A stretch of DNA of 64,000 nucleotides from Mangrovimonas xylaniphaga (GTDB taxonomy: Bacteria; Bacteroidota; Bacteroidia; Flavobacteriales; Flavobacteriaceae). The stretch's first letter is position 1. Every line of letters starts with the position of its first letter. The position numbers and the translations under genes were made by a program. Under the pieces are notes generated by a model. The model searched no databases. It was not told the DNA's origin and saw only the letters and a list, made by a program, of their open reading frames with translations. The DNA is taken from assembly GCF_001280435.1 (NCBI RefSeq), contig NZ_LBIP01000013.1:1054001-1118000 (forward strand). The letters are read 5' to 3'. Shown here piece by piece: positions 28,800 to 37,664 of this stretch.

Positions 28800-29840
28800 T
28801 TGCTTAACAAAAAAATAGCTAACAATATTCCTTTAAAATATCATATCCTGTTTTGGTTGCTGTACTTTTCGTTTAATGTGGTACGATGGGGAAGCTATTT
28901 TAATGACTATTGGTACTCCTTAAAATCCAACCTTGTTGAATTCCCTATCCACATTATTGTGGTGTACATCAATGTGTATTATCTCATTCCGAAATTCATT
29001 TTAAGGCGGAAATACAAAACCTATATCGCATGGTTATTCGGGATACTTATCTTGGTTTATTTGGTAAGAACGGGACTCAACTATCTTTTGGTTACTAAGG
29101 AAATTTGGCCAGAAGCGGAAGAGGCCGGAAAGTTCCTTGAGACCAACCACCTCATTGCGGTAATATTGGGAGAGCTATATGTTTTGGCCTTTGTAACCGC
29201 CATACAATTGCTTATTGATTGGCCAATAGAACTGCGACGAAATGAAGACCTCGCCAAGTTGCAATTGAGCACGGAATTGAAATTTCTGAGAACCCAAATA
29301 CAGCCGCATTTCTTCTTCAACACCTTAAACAACCTTTACGCTCTCACTCTACAAAAATCGGATGACGCTCCAAGGTTAGTGATTAAACTTTCGGACATTA
29401 TGCAATATGTACTGTATGAAGTGAACAGCTCCAAGGCCAATTTGCTGGAAGAAATCAACCATATCAATAATTATATCGACATAGAGCATATTCGTTTTAA
29501 GGACCGCATAGATTCTGAACTTGATATTACTGGCGACATTGAAGACGTCCAGGTACCTCCTCTACTGTTTTTATCTTTTATTGAAAACTGTTTCAAACAT
29601 GGTTTAAAAGGGAATGACAATATCAAGATTAATATGAGTTTTGAAATCCTTAATAAACACTATCTGGAATTCAAATTATCCAATACGTTTAACCCAGAAG
29701 TTGTTCAAGAAAACAACCACGGTATTGGGATTGCCAACACCAAACGAAGGTTAAATTTATTATTTTCCAATGATTATGTCCTTGAAACTGATATTTTAGA
29801 CGACACTTATAATATTTACTTAAAAATTCCTATCCAATGA
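28800..29840 (+). CDS. LytS-type sensor histidine kinase
   Basis: A 346-residue inner-membrane kinase starting at a TTG codon; no ATG lies in a sensible place. Four hydrophobic segments (about 14-33, 45-62, 75-95, 118-140) precede the His_kinase domain with phospho-acceptor His170 in TQIQPHFFFNTLNNLY and an ATP-binding lid HGIGIANTKRRL near 308. This non-orthodox kinase class pairs with LytTR regulators, and the next gene overlaps it by 4 bp (ATGA). It has no large periplasmic sensor, so its signal may come through the membrane or a transporter. Likely controls the amino-sugar genes. Confidence 0.9.
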   Translation: MLNKKIANNIPLKYHILFWLLYFSFNVVRWGSYFNDYWYSLKSNLVEFPIHIIVVYINVYYLIPKFILRRKYKTYIAWLFGILILVYLVRTGLNYLLVTKEIWPEAEEAGKFLETNHLIAVILGELYVLAFVTAIQLLIDWPIELRRNEDLAKLQLSTELKFLRTQIQPHFFFNTLNNLYALTLQKSDDAPRLVIKLSDIMQYVLYEVNSSKANLLEEINHINNYIDIEHIRFKDRIDSELDITGDIEDVQVPPLLFLSFIENCFKHGLKGNDNIKINMSFEILNKHYLEFKLSNTFNPEVVQENNHGIGIANTKRRLNLLFSNDYVLETDILDDTYNIYLKIPIQ

Positions 29841-30559
29841 AAATTAAGTGCGTAATCATAGATGACGAATCGTTGGCCATTGAAGTGATAGAAAGTCACC
29901 TAAAGAACTTTGACCATGTAGAAATTTTGGGCACTATCAATAATCCGCTAAAGGCTTACAGCCTCTTGGAACAGGAAAAAATAGACATTGTTTTTCTGGA
30001 TATCAATATGCCACAAATGTCCGGCTTCACTTTTATCGAAAACCTAAATCACAAACCACTTATTGTCATTACCACCGCTTACCGGGAATATGCCGTAAAG
30101 AGTTTCGAACTCAATGTTTTGGATTATTTGGTAAAACCAATCCCTTTTACTCGCTTTTTAAAAACCATGAATAAGGTGTACCAACAAGTCTACCTTAACA
30201 ATGTAAGCAATGATTCCAACCTTCAACAGGAACCCCATATTTTCCTTAAGGTGAATAAAAAACTGATCAAGGTGAATTTGGGAGACATTCTATATATAGA
30301 AAGCCTTAAGGATTACGTAAAAGTCATCACAACTATGGGCGATTATGTGGTTCACAAATCCCTTACAGCCATAAGCGAGGAATTGCCTCAATCCAATTTT
30401 ATAAGGGTGCACAGGTCCTACACCATTTCAATCAATAAAATTGTGGCCCTTGAAGGAAATACTATTGAGATTTCCAATAAAAAAATACCTATCGGAAGAA
30501 ACTACCTTAAACAAACCAAAGAACGCATCTTCAATACCACCGAAGATATAGAAACCTAA
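29837..30559 (+). CDS. LytTR-family response regulator
   Basis: A 240-residue two-domain regulator. The receiver domain (1-120) has Asp9-Asp10 and the phosphorylation site Asp55 in VFLDINMPQMSGF, and ends with LDYLVKPIPF. The LytTR DNA-binding domain (about 135-235) carries LYIESLKDYVKV and NFIRVHRSYTISINKI. It overlaps the LytS gene by 4 bp and precedes the sugar transporter gene, so the four plus-strand genes form one unit. It probably activates susC across the divergent gap and its own operon (inference). Confidence 0.93.
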   Translation: MKIKCVIIDDESLAIEVIESHLKNFDHVEILGTINNPLKAYSLLEQEKIDIVFLDINMPQMSGFTFIENLNHKPLIVITTAYREYAVKSFELNVLDYLVKPIPFTRFLKTMNKVYQQVYLNNVSNDSNLQQEPHIFLKVNKKLIKVNLGDILYIESLKDYVKVITTMGDYVVHKSLTAISEELPQSNFIRVHRSYTISINKIVALEGNTIEISNKKIPIGRNYLKQTKERIFNTTEDIET

Positions 30560-30580
30560 CTATTACTTAAAATTTAACTT

Positions 30581-31909
30581 ATGTCTAAAGCTATAGATAT
30601 GCCCATTGCACAAAAACAAAGCAGCTTATTCCCAATCCTGGTTATTGCCGGATTGTTCTTCATATTTGGATTCATCACATGGATCAACGGCGCCTTGATT
30701 CCATTTATGAAAACCATCAACGAATTAACCGATGCCCAATCCTATTTGGTTGCCTCGGCCTCCTATATTTCCTTTGTGGTCATGGCACTTCCCGCCTCTT
30801 TTATCATTGGTAAAATTGGCTATAAAAAAAGTATGTCACTTGGACTAATCATCATGGCTTTGGGTGCCTTATTATTCATTCCTGCGGCCGAAGCCAGAAC
30901 CTATTGGGTTTTTCTTACTGGAATTTTTATTCAAGGTGCAGGTATGACTTTATTGCAAACGGCCTCAAATCCTTACATCACAATTTTGGGACCTATTGAA
31001 AGTGCTGCAAAACGTATTGCTATTATGGGTATTGCCAACAAAGTTGCCGGAGCTTTGGGTTCGGTGATTTTTGGAGCACTTTTACTTTCGGGAATTGATG
31101 ACATTAAGGAAAAGCTAAGTACTGTAGATGCATCTGAAAAAGCCTCATTACTCAATCAAATGGCCGATAGCGTAGTCATGCCATACATTGTTATGGCCCT
31201 CGTATTGTTCATTTTGGGAATCTTGATAAGAAAAGTAAACCTTCCACATGTTGAAGCAGAGACAGAAGATTTAAAAGATGGCGAAACAGCAAAAGTAAGC
31301 ATCTTCCAATTCCCTCATTTATGGTTGGGCGTGATTGCACTTTTTGTATATGTAGGAGCCGAAGTAATTGCTGGTGACACTATCATTTCCTATGGAATTT
31401 CATTAAACCTACCCGTTGAAGAGGCTAAATTCTTTACGCTTTTCACCTTAATGGCCATGGTATTCACCTATGCATTAGGTGTCTTTTTGATTCCTAAATA
31501 CATCAGTCAGGTACTTGCCTTAAAAGTCAGTGCGGTTTTGGGGATTTTGTTTTCCATCTGCATTTTATTGACTAGTGGTTTTACTTCTGTGCTATTTGTT
31601 GCAGCCCTAGGAATTGCCAATGCTTTGGTATGGCCTGCCATTTGGCCTCTAGCTTTAAAAGGCCTTGGAAAATTCACCAAAACAGGATCCGCTCTTTTAA
31701 TTATGGCGATCTCTGGAGGCGCTTTAATCCCACCATTGTACGGAACTTTGGTTGACCATAAAAAGGAGGCTTTATTGGCCAGTGGTGTGGATGCCGTAAA
31801 TTCAGCTGCGGAAGCTTCCACATCCAGCTATTGGATTTTAATTCCATGTTATGTTTTGATTCTTTTCTACGCCCTTTACGGACACAAAATAAGATTCAAA
31901 AACAGCTAA
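30581..31909 (+). CDS. FucP/NagP-type MFS sugar transporter
   Basis: A 442-residue inner-membrane protein with 12 predicted membrane segments of the FucP branch of the major facilitator superfamily (FGFITWINGALIPFMK near the start; the QTASNPYITILGP motif near 130-142; ANALVWPAIWPLALKGLG near 345). This branch includes fucose, glucose/galactose and the GlcNAc permease NagP. In a locus with GH20, GlcNAc kinase and NagB, GlcNAc import is the best fit. It lies 21 nt after the LytTR gene. Confidence 0.9.
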   Translation: MSKAIDMPIAQKQSSLFPILVIAGLFFIFGFITWINGALIPFMKTINELTDAQSYLVASASYISFVVMALPASFIIGKIGYKKSMSLGLIIMALGALLFIPAAEARTYWVFLTGIFIQGAGMTLLQTASNPYITILGPIESAAKRIAIMGIANKVAGALGSVIFGALLLSGIDDIKEKLSTVDASEKASLLNQMADSVVMPYIVMALVLFILGILIRKVNLPHVEAETEDLKDGETAKVSIFQFPHLWLGVIALFVYVGAEVIAGDTIISYGISLNLPVEEAKFFTLFTLMAMVFTYALGVFLIPKYISQVLALKVSAVLGILFSICILLTSGFTSVLFVAALGIANALVWPAIWPLALKGLGKFTKTGSALLIMAISGGALIPPLYGTLVDHKKEALLASGVDAVNSAAEASTSSYWILIPCYVLILFYALYGHKIRFKNS

Positions 31910-31920
31910 TATTTTCTTTG

Positions 31921-33006
31921 ATGAAAAATAGAATTGAAGCCGTTGACCTCTTAAGGGGATTCACCATTGTGGCCATGATTTTGGTCAACACGCCTGGCGA
32001 TTGGAATCATGTCTACCAACCACTGTTGCATGCCGAATGGAATGGACTCACACCAACAGATTTGATATTTCCATTCTTCCTATTTATTGTGGGCATCTCT
32101 ATCTATTTTTCGTATAAAAACAAACCCAACACAGTCCCAACCTATCGAAAAATAACCATTAGAAGTTTAAAACTGATTGGCTTGGGACTCTTTCTAAACC
32201 TATTTGTTCCATATCTCCCATTTATTACGAACCTAAGCACTTTTAGAATTCCGGGAGTTTTACAACGGATTGGAATTGTCTTTTTGATTTCCTCCATCTT
32301 ATATCTGAATTGCAAACCAAGAACGCTGCTTTTTATCATCGTTGCCATTTTATTGTCCTATTCCATTATTTTAGGATGGATTCCTTTTACAAACGGTACA
32401 TTGCCTAGCTTGGACCGAGCACCAAATAATTGGGCCAATTATATAGACCTTAAAGTTTTTGGGCAGCATATGTGGCAAGCAGATTACGACCCAGAAGGAT
32501 TGCTGAGCACATTGCCTTCCATCGTAAGTTGCGTTACTGGTATTCTCATCGGGAAACTTTTGGGCGGACCAACGCCATTAAGATATTTGACCAGAGCAAT
32601 TGTGACACTTTTGGCAACGGGATATTTATTGAGTATTTGGATTCCCATCAACAAAGCTTTATGGAGCAGCAGTTTTGTACTAGTCACCTGTGGTTGGGGA
32701 TCACTTATCCTCACCATTATATATTATATTACCGATGTGAGGAAACTATCTTTCGGATCCATATTTAAACAGGTCGGCATGAACGCCATAGTCATTTACT
32801 TCCTATCAAGTTTGATTTCAAAGTCGTTTTACTCGATTCCTATTGGTGAATCACATAATGTACATTCATGGCTCTACCAAAAGTTCTTTACGTTTTCCTC
32901 TATTCCACAGGAACTCTCATCTTTACTTTATGCCCTATCGGTTGTTTTAAGTTATATAGCGTTGGCCCATTTACTCTATAAAAGAAAAATTTTCATCAAA
33001 GTCTAA
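31921..33006 (+). CDS. NagX/HGSNAT-like membrane protein (DUF5009-type acyltransferase)
   Basis: A 361-residue inner-membrane protein with about 10-11 hydrophobic segments. I start it at 31921, 11 nt after the transporter stop, because MKNRIEAVDLLRGFTIVAM is the standard opening of this family; a longer reading from 31831 would overlap the transporter. It has the family signature DLIFPFFLFIVGISI. Relatives are human heparan-alpha-glucosaminide N-acetyltransferase and bacterial NagX, found in GlcNAc regulons. It may acetylate glucosamine residues across the membrane or handle chitosan-type sugars; the activity is not proven in bacteria as far as I know. Confidence 0.85.
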   Translation: MKNRIEAVDLLRGFTIVAMILVNTPGDWNHVYQPLLHAEWNGLTPTDLIFPFFLFIVGISIYFSYKNKPNTVPTYRKITIRSLKLIGLGLFLNLFVPYLPFITNLSTFRIPGVLQRIGIVFLISSILYLNCKPRTLLFIIVAILLSYSIILGWIPFTNGTLPSLDRAPNNWANYIDLKVFGQHMWQADYDPEGLLSTLPSIVSCVTGILIGKLLGGPTPLRYLTRAIVTLLATGYLLSIWIPINKALWSSSFVLVTCGWGSLILTIIYYITDVRKLSFGSIFKQVGMNAIVIYFLSSLISKSFYSIPIGESHNVHSWLYQKFFTFSSIPQELSSLLYALSVVLSYIALAHLLYKRKIFIKV

Positions 33007-33196
33007 TAGCCATACATGCAAAAGCAACTTGTTTAAAAATAACAATCATGCCATTAAAGATTGTTCAACCTAAAACAACATAAACAAGAGCTATCAACAT
33101 TCAAACACCAACATAAGACATAACATCCTGAAAGTGTTTTGTTAAACTTAAGCACCTATTCAATTTAATTGACGGATAAAATTTCAGCCCACACTA

Positions 33197-33227
33197 TTTG
33201 GTAATCAAATATATAATCGTAAATTTG
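33197..33227 (+). promoter_or_regulatory. promoter of rplM-rpsI, consensus Bacteroidota type
   Basis: TTTG (33197-33200), a 19-nt spacer, and TAAATTTG (33220-33227) match the Bacteroidota housekeeping promoter exactly. Transcription would start near 33234, giving a leader of about 40 nt that holds a small CTCT-TTTTG-AGAG hairpin before the GTG start. The rest of the 33007-33271 gap shows nothing else. Confidence 0.8.
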
Positions 33228-33271
33228 CAAACTCTTTTTGAGAGAGGAATGTTTAATTTAAATTAATTAGT

Positions 33272-33727
33272 GTGGACACATTAAGCTACAAAACTATTTC
33301 AGCAAACAAAGCTACTGTAAACAAAGAGTGGGTTTTGGTTGATGCTGAAGGTCAGACTTTAGGTCGTTTAGCTTCAAAAGTTGCAAAACTTTTAAGAGGT
33401 AAACATAAGCCTAACTTCACACCACACGTTGATTGTGGAGATAACGTAATTGTTATCAATGCAGAGAAAATCAACTTGACAGGAAACAAGTGGAACGACA
33501 AAACTTACATTCGTCACACAGGTTACCCAGGTGGTCAAAGAAGTTTAACTGCTACCGAGATGTTTGGAAAAGATCCAGCTAGGTTAGTAGAAAAATCAGT
33601 AAAAGGAATGTTGCCTAAAAACAAATTAGGAGCAAACTTATTCCGTAATCTAAATGTTGTTGTTGGTGCAGCTCATACTCATGAGGCTCAAAAACCAAAA
33701 ACAATTAACTTAAACGAATTCAATTAA
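33272..33727 (+). CDS. rplM: 50S ribosomal protein L13
   Basis: A 151-residue ribosomal protein L13, an early-assembling part of the large subunit. It starts at GTG, reading [17 protein letters not shown], the usual flavobacterial N-terminus, then the L13 signature [24 protein letters not shown] and [14 protein letters not shown]. The stop overlaps the rpsI start by one base (TAATG), the usual L13-S9 pair. It has its own strong promoter upstream. The rare start codon may tune L13 output. Confidence 0.97.
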   Translation: MDTLSYKTISANKATVNKEWVLVDAEGQTLGRLASKVAKLLRGKHKPNFTPHVDCGDNVIVINAEKINLTGNKWNDKTYIRHTGYPGGQRSLTATEMFGKDPARLVEKSVKGMLPKNKLGANLFRNLNVVVGAAHTHEAQKPKTINLNEFN

Positions 33728-34113
33728 TGGAAGTAATTCACAAAATCGGCCGTAGAAAGACGGCTGTTGCTCGTGTGTATGTAGCCCAAGGTTCTGGGAA
33801 CATCACGGTTAACAAAAAAGACATGGCGGTTTATTTTCCTACTGCAACTTTACAGTACAAAGTAAACCAACCTTTGACCATGACTAACAATGATGGCAAC
33901 TTTGACATTACTGTTAATGTATATGGCGGTGGTATTACCGGTCAAGCAGAAGCTATCCGTTTGGCAATTTCTCGCGCTTTGTGTGAGGTAGATGCAGAAA
34001 ACAGATTGACTTTAAAGCCAGAAGGTTTATTGACAAGAGACCCAAGAATGGTAGAGCGTAAGAAATTCGGTCAGAAGAAAGCTCGTAAGAAATTCCAGTT
34101 CTCTAAACGTTAA
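33727..34113 (+). CDS. rpsI: 30S ribosomal protein S9
   Basis: A 128-residue S9 of normal length. It has the family opening IGRRKTAVARVY and the basic C-terminal tail KKFGQKKARKKFQFSKR, which reaches towards the decoding centre and ends in the expected Lys-Arg. It is coupled to rplM by a one-base overlap. No terminator is obvious between rpsI and the rpsB leader, so part of the transcripts may continue. Confidence 0.97.
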   Translation: MEVIHKIGRRKTAVARVYVAQGSGNITVNKKDMAVYFPTATLQYKVNQPLTMTNNDGNFDITVNVYGGGITGQAEAIRLAISRALCEVDAENRLTLKPEGLLTRDPRMVERKKFGQKKARKKFQFSKR

Positions 34114-34144
34114 TCCCACAGTAAAAGAAACAACCCAGTTTTTG

Positions 34145-34195
34145 TTGTCCATAGCCTGTTAAGGCTAGGATTTAGTTTAGCATCTAAATGGACAA
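34145..34195 (+). ncRNA. three-way-junction RNA leader upstream of rpsB
   Basis: The RNA folds by eye into a compact three-way junction: closing stem TTGTCC (34145-34150) with GGACAA (34190-34195), hairpin 1 TAGCC (34152-34156) with GGCTA (34163-34167), and hairpin 2 ATTTAG (34170-34175) with CTAAAT (34184-34189). Only three bases are left unpaired at the junction. It ends 61 nt before the rpsB ATG. Ribosomal protein genes are often repressed by their own product through such leaders, so S2 binding is the natural guess. No match to a named family was made. Confidence 0.6.
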
Positions 34196-34256
34196 GGCGA
34201 ACGCAACGCGTGACCACTTGCCCATTGCTAATCAACAGAACGTAAACTATTACAAA

Positions 34257-35027
34257 ATGGAAAAAGTAGAAGTAAAAGAATTATTAGAAGCAGGTGTACA
34301 TTTTGGTCACTTGACCAGAAAGTGGGATCCAAACATGGCTCCTTACATCTACATGGAGCGTAACGGCATCCATATCATCAATCTTTACAAGACAGCTGCA
34401 AAAATCGAGGAGACTGCTGAAGCTCTTCACAAAATTGCTGCTTCTGGAAAGAAAATCTTATTTGTAGCTACAAAAAAGCAAGCAAAAGACATCGTTGCTG
34501 ACAAAGCAGGCGCTGTAAACATGCCATACATCACTGAAAGATGGCCAGGTGGAATGTTGACCAACTTTGTAACTATCAGAAAAGCTGTTAAGAAAATGGC
34601 TTCTATCGATAGAATGAAAAAAGATGGAACTTTCAACACTCTATCTAAAAAAGAGCGTTTACAAGTTGACCGTTTAAGAGCTAAGTTGGAGAAAAACTTA
34701 GGTTCTATTAGCGATATGACTCGTTTGCCAGGAGCTTTGTTTGTAGTGGACATCAAACGTGAGCACATTGCAATTAAAGAAGCACAAAAATTAAACATTC
34801 CAATCTTTGCAATGGTTGATACCAACTCTGACCCACGTCAAGTTGATTATTTGATTCCTTCAAATGATGATGCTTCAAAGTCTATAGATAAAGTTTTATC
34901 TCTTGTTACTTCAGCAATCGCTGACGGTTTATCTGAAAGAAAATCAGACAAAGCTGTAAAAGAAGAAGGTAAAACTTCAGCAAAGAAATCAGCAAAAGCT
35001 AAAGTTGCTGGTGACGAAGAAGAATAA
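34257..35027 (+). CDS. rpsB: 30S ribosomal protein S2
   Basis: A 256-residue S2. I place the start at 34257 (MEKVEVKELLEAGVHFGH), the normal family N-terminus; an upstream in-frame ATG at 34188 falls inside the leader structure and would add 23 unrelated residues. Typical blocks are HFGHLTRKWDPNM, RWPGGMLTNFVTI and VDTNSDPRQVDYLIPSNDDA. The C-terminus has a Lys-rich tail (KTSAKKSAKAK) common in Bacteroidota. It is followed by a hairpin terminator and then tsf. Confidence 0.96.
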   Translation: MEKVEVKELLEAGVHFGHLTRKWDPNMAPYIYMERNGIHIINLYKTAAKIEETAEALHKIAASGKKILFVATKKQAKDIVADKAGAVNMPYITERWPGGMLTNFVTIRKAVKKMASIDRMKKDGTFNTLSKKERLQVDRLRAKLEKNLGSISDMTRLPGALFVVDIKREHIAIKEAQKLNIPIFAMVDTNSDPRQVDYLIPSNDDASKSIDKVLSLVTSAIADGLSERKSDKAVKEEGKTSAKKSAKAKVAGDEEE

Positions 35028-35050
35028 GATAACATTTACAAAACACAAAT

Positions 35051-35100
35051 AAGTCGTTTAATTCTTTTCTTTGTTGAAAATTAATTGAACGACTTTTTTT
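35051..35100 (+). terminator. intrinsic terminator/attenuator between rpsB and tsf
   Basis: AAGTCGTTTAATT (35051-35063) pairs with AATTGAACGACTT (35083-35095) in a 13-bp stem with one G-U pair and a 19-nt loop, followed by seven T. It lies in the 91-bp rpsB-tsf gap. The loop is long for a terminator, so partial read-through into tsf is likely. Confidence 0.75.
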
Positions 35101-35118
35101 TAAAAAATTCAAATACTT

Positions 35119-36093
35119 ATGGAAGGTACAGTAAAAATTACAGCTGCTGAAGTAAACAAGTTGAGACAGGCTACTGGAGCCGGTATGATGGACTGTAAAA
35201 AAGCTTTGGTTGAGGCTGAAGGTGATTTTGACAAAGCCATTGAGGTTTTACGTAAGAAAGGTCAAAAAGTAGCAGAAAAGAGAGCTGACAGAGATTCTTC
35301 TGAAGGTGCTGCTGTTGCTAAAGTAAACGACGACAACACTACTGGTGTTGCTATCGTTTTAGGATGTGAAACTGACTTCGTTGGTAAAAACGAAAACTTT
35401 GTGGCCCTTGCCAACCAATTGGCTGACTTGGCCCTTACCGTAGATTCTAAAGACGCTTTATTGGCTGCTACAATCGACGGAATGACTGTTGCTGACAAAT
35501 TAACTGAGCAAACTGGTGTAATTGGTGAAAAACTAGACATCACTGGATTTGAGAAATTGGAAGCTCCATACGTTGGTTCTTACGTACACATCAACAAAAT
35601 TGCTGCTTTAGTTGGATTGTCTGCTAAAGTTGACAACGCTGATGTATTGGTTAAGGATGTTGCTATGCAAGTAGCTTCTATGGGTGCAACTACGTTATCT
35701 TACAAAGATTTTGATCCTGCTTACATCGCTTCTGAAACTGAAGCTAGAATTGCAGTAATCGAAAAAGATAATGAAGAGTTGGCTCGTTTGGGTAAAACCC
35801 TTAAAAACGTACCTAAATTCATCTCTATGGCTCAATTGACTCCAGAAGCATTGGCTGAAGCTGAAGAAGAAGCTAAAGCGCAATTGAAAGCTGAAGGTAA
35901 GCCAGAACAAATTTGGGACAAAATTTTACCAGGTAAAATGGAGCGTTTCATTTCAGACAACACTACTCTAGACCAAGAGAAATGTTTGTTGGATCAAAAC
36001 TTCATCAAAGATGAAAAAATGAACGTTGCCAAATATGTGGAATCTTACGGTGACGTAGTAATCACAGATTTCAAACGTGTAAGCGTAGGATAA
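35119..36093 (+). CDS. tsf: translation elongation factor Ts
   Basis: A 324-residue nucleotide-exchange factor for EF-Tu. It has the N-terminal UBA-like domain with TGAGMMDCKKALVEAEGDFDKAI-type signature (about 17-40), and the core blocks CETDFVGKNENF and QVASMGATTLS. It is longer than the 283-residue E. coli protein, as is usual for Bacteroidota, through an inserted region around 220-260. It follows rpsB as in most bacteria, but an intrinsic terminator separates them. Its own terminator lies 23 nt after the stop. Confidence 0.96.
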   Translation: MEGTVKITAAEVNKLRQATGAGMMDCKKALVEAEGDFDKAIEVLRKKGQKVAEKRADRDSSEGAAVAKVNDDNTTGVAIVLGCETDFVGKNENFVALANQLADLALTVDSKDALLAATIDGMTVADKLTEQTGVIGEKLDITGFEKLEAPYVGSYVHINKIAALVGLSAKVDNADVLVKDVAMQVASMGATTLSYKDFDPAYIASETEARIAVIEKDNEELARLGKTLKNVPKFISMAQLTPEALAEAEEEAKAQLKAEGKPEQIWDKILPGKMERFISDNTTLDQEKCLLDQNFIKDEKMNVAKYVESYGDVVITDFKRVSVG

Positions 36094-36115
36094 TCCAGTA
36101 CTGTTCAAAATATTT

Positions 36116-36147
36116 AAAAAAGCTTCTCCTTACGAGAAGCTTTTTTT
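36116..36147 (+). terminator. intrinsic terminator after tsf
   Basis: AGCTTCTC (36121-36128) pairs with GAGAAGCT (36134-36141) around a CTTAC loop, with an A-run before and seven T after. A strong factor-independent terminator. Confidence 0.92.
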
Positions 36148-36285
36148 ATAACCCAAAAACAAAAAAATTACGTAGTTTTGCTAAACTTAAAAAAGTACTG
36201 TAAATAAGCTGCTCTTAACTTGTTTTCTACTGAACAAAAGACACTTAAAGTTTGCAGCTTCTTTAAAACAAATCGTCTCAAACTA

Positions 36286-36993
36286 ATGAAATACAACAGA
36301 ATACTTCTAAAATTATCTGGAGAAGCACTAATGGGGAGCCGCCAATACGGCATTGACCCTGTAAGATTGGCCGAATATGCCGAAGACATTAAATCCATAA
36401 CAGACAAAGGCGTTGAAGTTGCCATTGTTATTGGAGGAGGAAATATTTTTAGAGGTGTGGCTGGTGCCAGCAATGGCATGGATCGTGTACAGGGAGACCA
36501 CATGGGGATGTTGGCAACCGTTATCAACGGATTGGCATTACAAAGTGCCCTGGAAAATTCTGGTATTCCTACACGCTTGCAAACAGCTATCAAAATAAAT
36601 GAAGTGGCCGAACCATTCATTCGTCGCAAAGCCATCCGTCATTTGGAAAAAGGTCGTGTGGTAATTTTTGGTGGTGGAACAGGAAACCCATATTTCACTA
36701 CAGATTCTGCAGCTGTATTGCGCGCCATTGAAATAGAAGCCGATGTCATCCTAAAAGGAACACGTGTTGACGGAATTTATAATGCCGATCCAGAAAAAGA
36801 TGAGACCGCAGTAAAATTCGACCATATTACTTTTGACGACGTTTTACAAAGAGGTTTGAAAGTCATGGACACAACAGCCTTTACCCTTAGCCAAGAAAAC
36901 CAATTGCCAATTATTGTATTCGATATGAATACCAAAGGCAATTTGCTAAAAGTGATTTCTGGCGAAAACATTGGAACCAAAGTAAACCTATAG
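36286..36993 (+). CDS. pyrH: UMP kinase
   Basis: A 235-residue hexameric kinase turning UMP into UDP. I start at 36286 ([17 protein letters not shown]), the standard N-terminus; an in-frame ATG at 36220 would add 22 unlikely residues. Family motifs are [18 protein letters not shown] and the C-terminal part [12 protein letters not shown] followed by TAFTLSQEN. It lies in the usual tsf-pyrH-frr order. A TAnnTTTG-like element (TAGTTTTG, 36173-36180) precedes it, without a clear -33. Confidence 0.96.
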   Translation: MKYNRILLKLSGEALMGSRQYGIDPVRLAEYAEDIKSITDKGVEVAIVIGGGNIFRGVAGASNGMDRVQGDHMGMLATVINGLALQSALENSGIPTRLQTAIKINEVAEPFIRRKAIRHLEKGRVVIFGGGTGNPYFTTDSAAVLRAIEIEADVILKGTRVDGIYNADPEKDETAVKFDHITFDDVLQRGLKVMDTTAFTLSQENQLPIIVFDMNTKGNLLKVISGENIGTKVNL

Positions 36994-37043
36994 CCCCTTA
37001 CCACGAAGCTTATTTTTTGTAATCACATTAAATTTCAAAGAAC

Positions 37044-37601
37044 ATGAACGAAGAGATTCAATTTATATTAGATGCTACCAAAGAAGCCATGGATGGTGCC
37101 ATTAGGCACTTGGAAAAGCAATTCGTTAACATTAGAGCAGGAAAGGCAAGCCCTGCAATGCTTGGTAGCGTTATGGTAGATTATTATGGTTCTCAAACAC
37201 CCTTAAACCAAGTTGCCAACGTAAACACTCCGGACGGAAGAACGATTACGGTACAACCTTGGGAGAAGAACATGCTCCAGGAAATTGAGCGTGGCATCAT
37301 GTTGGCCAACATTGGCTTCAACCCTATGAATAACGGTGACACTATTATCATCAATGTACCGCCTTTAACCGAAGAGCGTCGTAAAGAATTGGTAAAACAA
37401 GCCAAAACTGAAGCTGAAGACGCCAAAATTGGGGTAAGAAGCGCGAGAAAAGATGCCAATAATGACATCAAAAAACTTACTGAAGTATCTGAAGACCTTC
37501 AAAAAAATGGTGAAATTGATGTACAAGGAATGACCGATAAGTACGTTAAGAAAATAGATGAGCTTTTGGCTGTAAAAGAAAAAGAGATCATGACGGTATA
37601 A
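37044..37601 (+). CDS. frr: ribosome recycling factor
   Basis: A 185-residue protein of exactly the usual RRF length, which with EF-G splits the ribosome after termination. Recognisable blocks are NIRAGKASPAMLGSVMVDYYG, TPDGRTITVQPWE and TEERRKELVKQAK in the long helical domain. It lies 50 nt after pyrH and is followed at once by a strong terminator, so pyrH-frr form one unit. Confidence 0.97.
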   Translation: MNEEIQFILDATKEAMDGAIRHLEKQFVNIRAGKASPAMLGSVMVDYYGSQTPLNQVANVNTPDGRTITVQPWEKNMLQEIERGIMLANIGFNPMNNGDTIIINVPPLTEERRKELVKQAKTEAEDAKIGVRSARKDANNDIKKLTEVSEDLQKNGEIDVQGMTDKYVKKIDELLAVKEKEIMTV

Positions 37602-37631
37602 AAAAAAGCGACATCAATTGTCGCTTTTTTT
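37601..37631 (+). terminator. intrinsic terminator after frr
   Basis: GCGACA (37608-37613) pairs with TGTCGC (37619-37624) around a TCAAT loop, extended by the flanking A-run (37602-37607) and T-run (37625-37631). A compact strong terminator starting right at the frr stop. Confidence 0.92.
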
Positions 37632-37664
37632 AGATGCCTTTTAATAACCATTTCGATATTCTAC

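Noticed and set aside
31831-31920. Longer start for the NagX-like protein
   Set aside because: It would overlap the MFS gene end in another frame; MKNRIEAVDLLRG at 31921 is the family start.
34188-34256. In-frame upstream start for rpsB
   Set aside because: The ATG lies inside the three-way-junction leader and would add 23 residues unlike any S2 N-terminus.
36169-36175. TACGTAG half site before pyrH resembling the 51.7 kb palindromes
   Set aside because: Only one half is present; the second half does not follow, and the bases overlap a TAnnTTTG-like promoter element. Chance match most likely.
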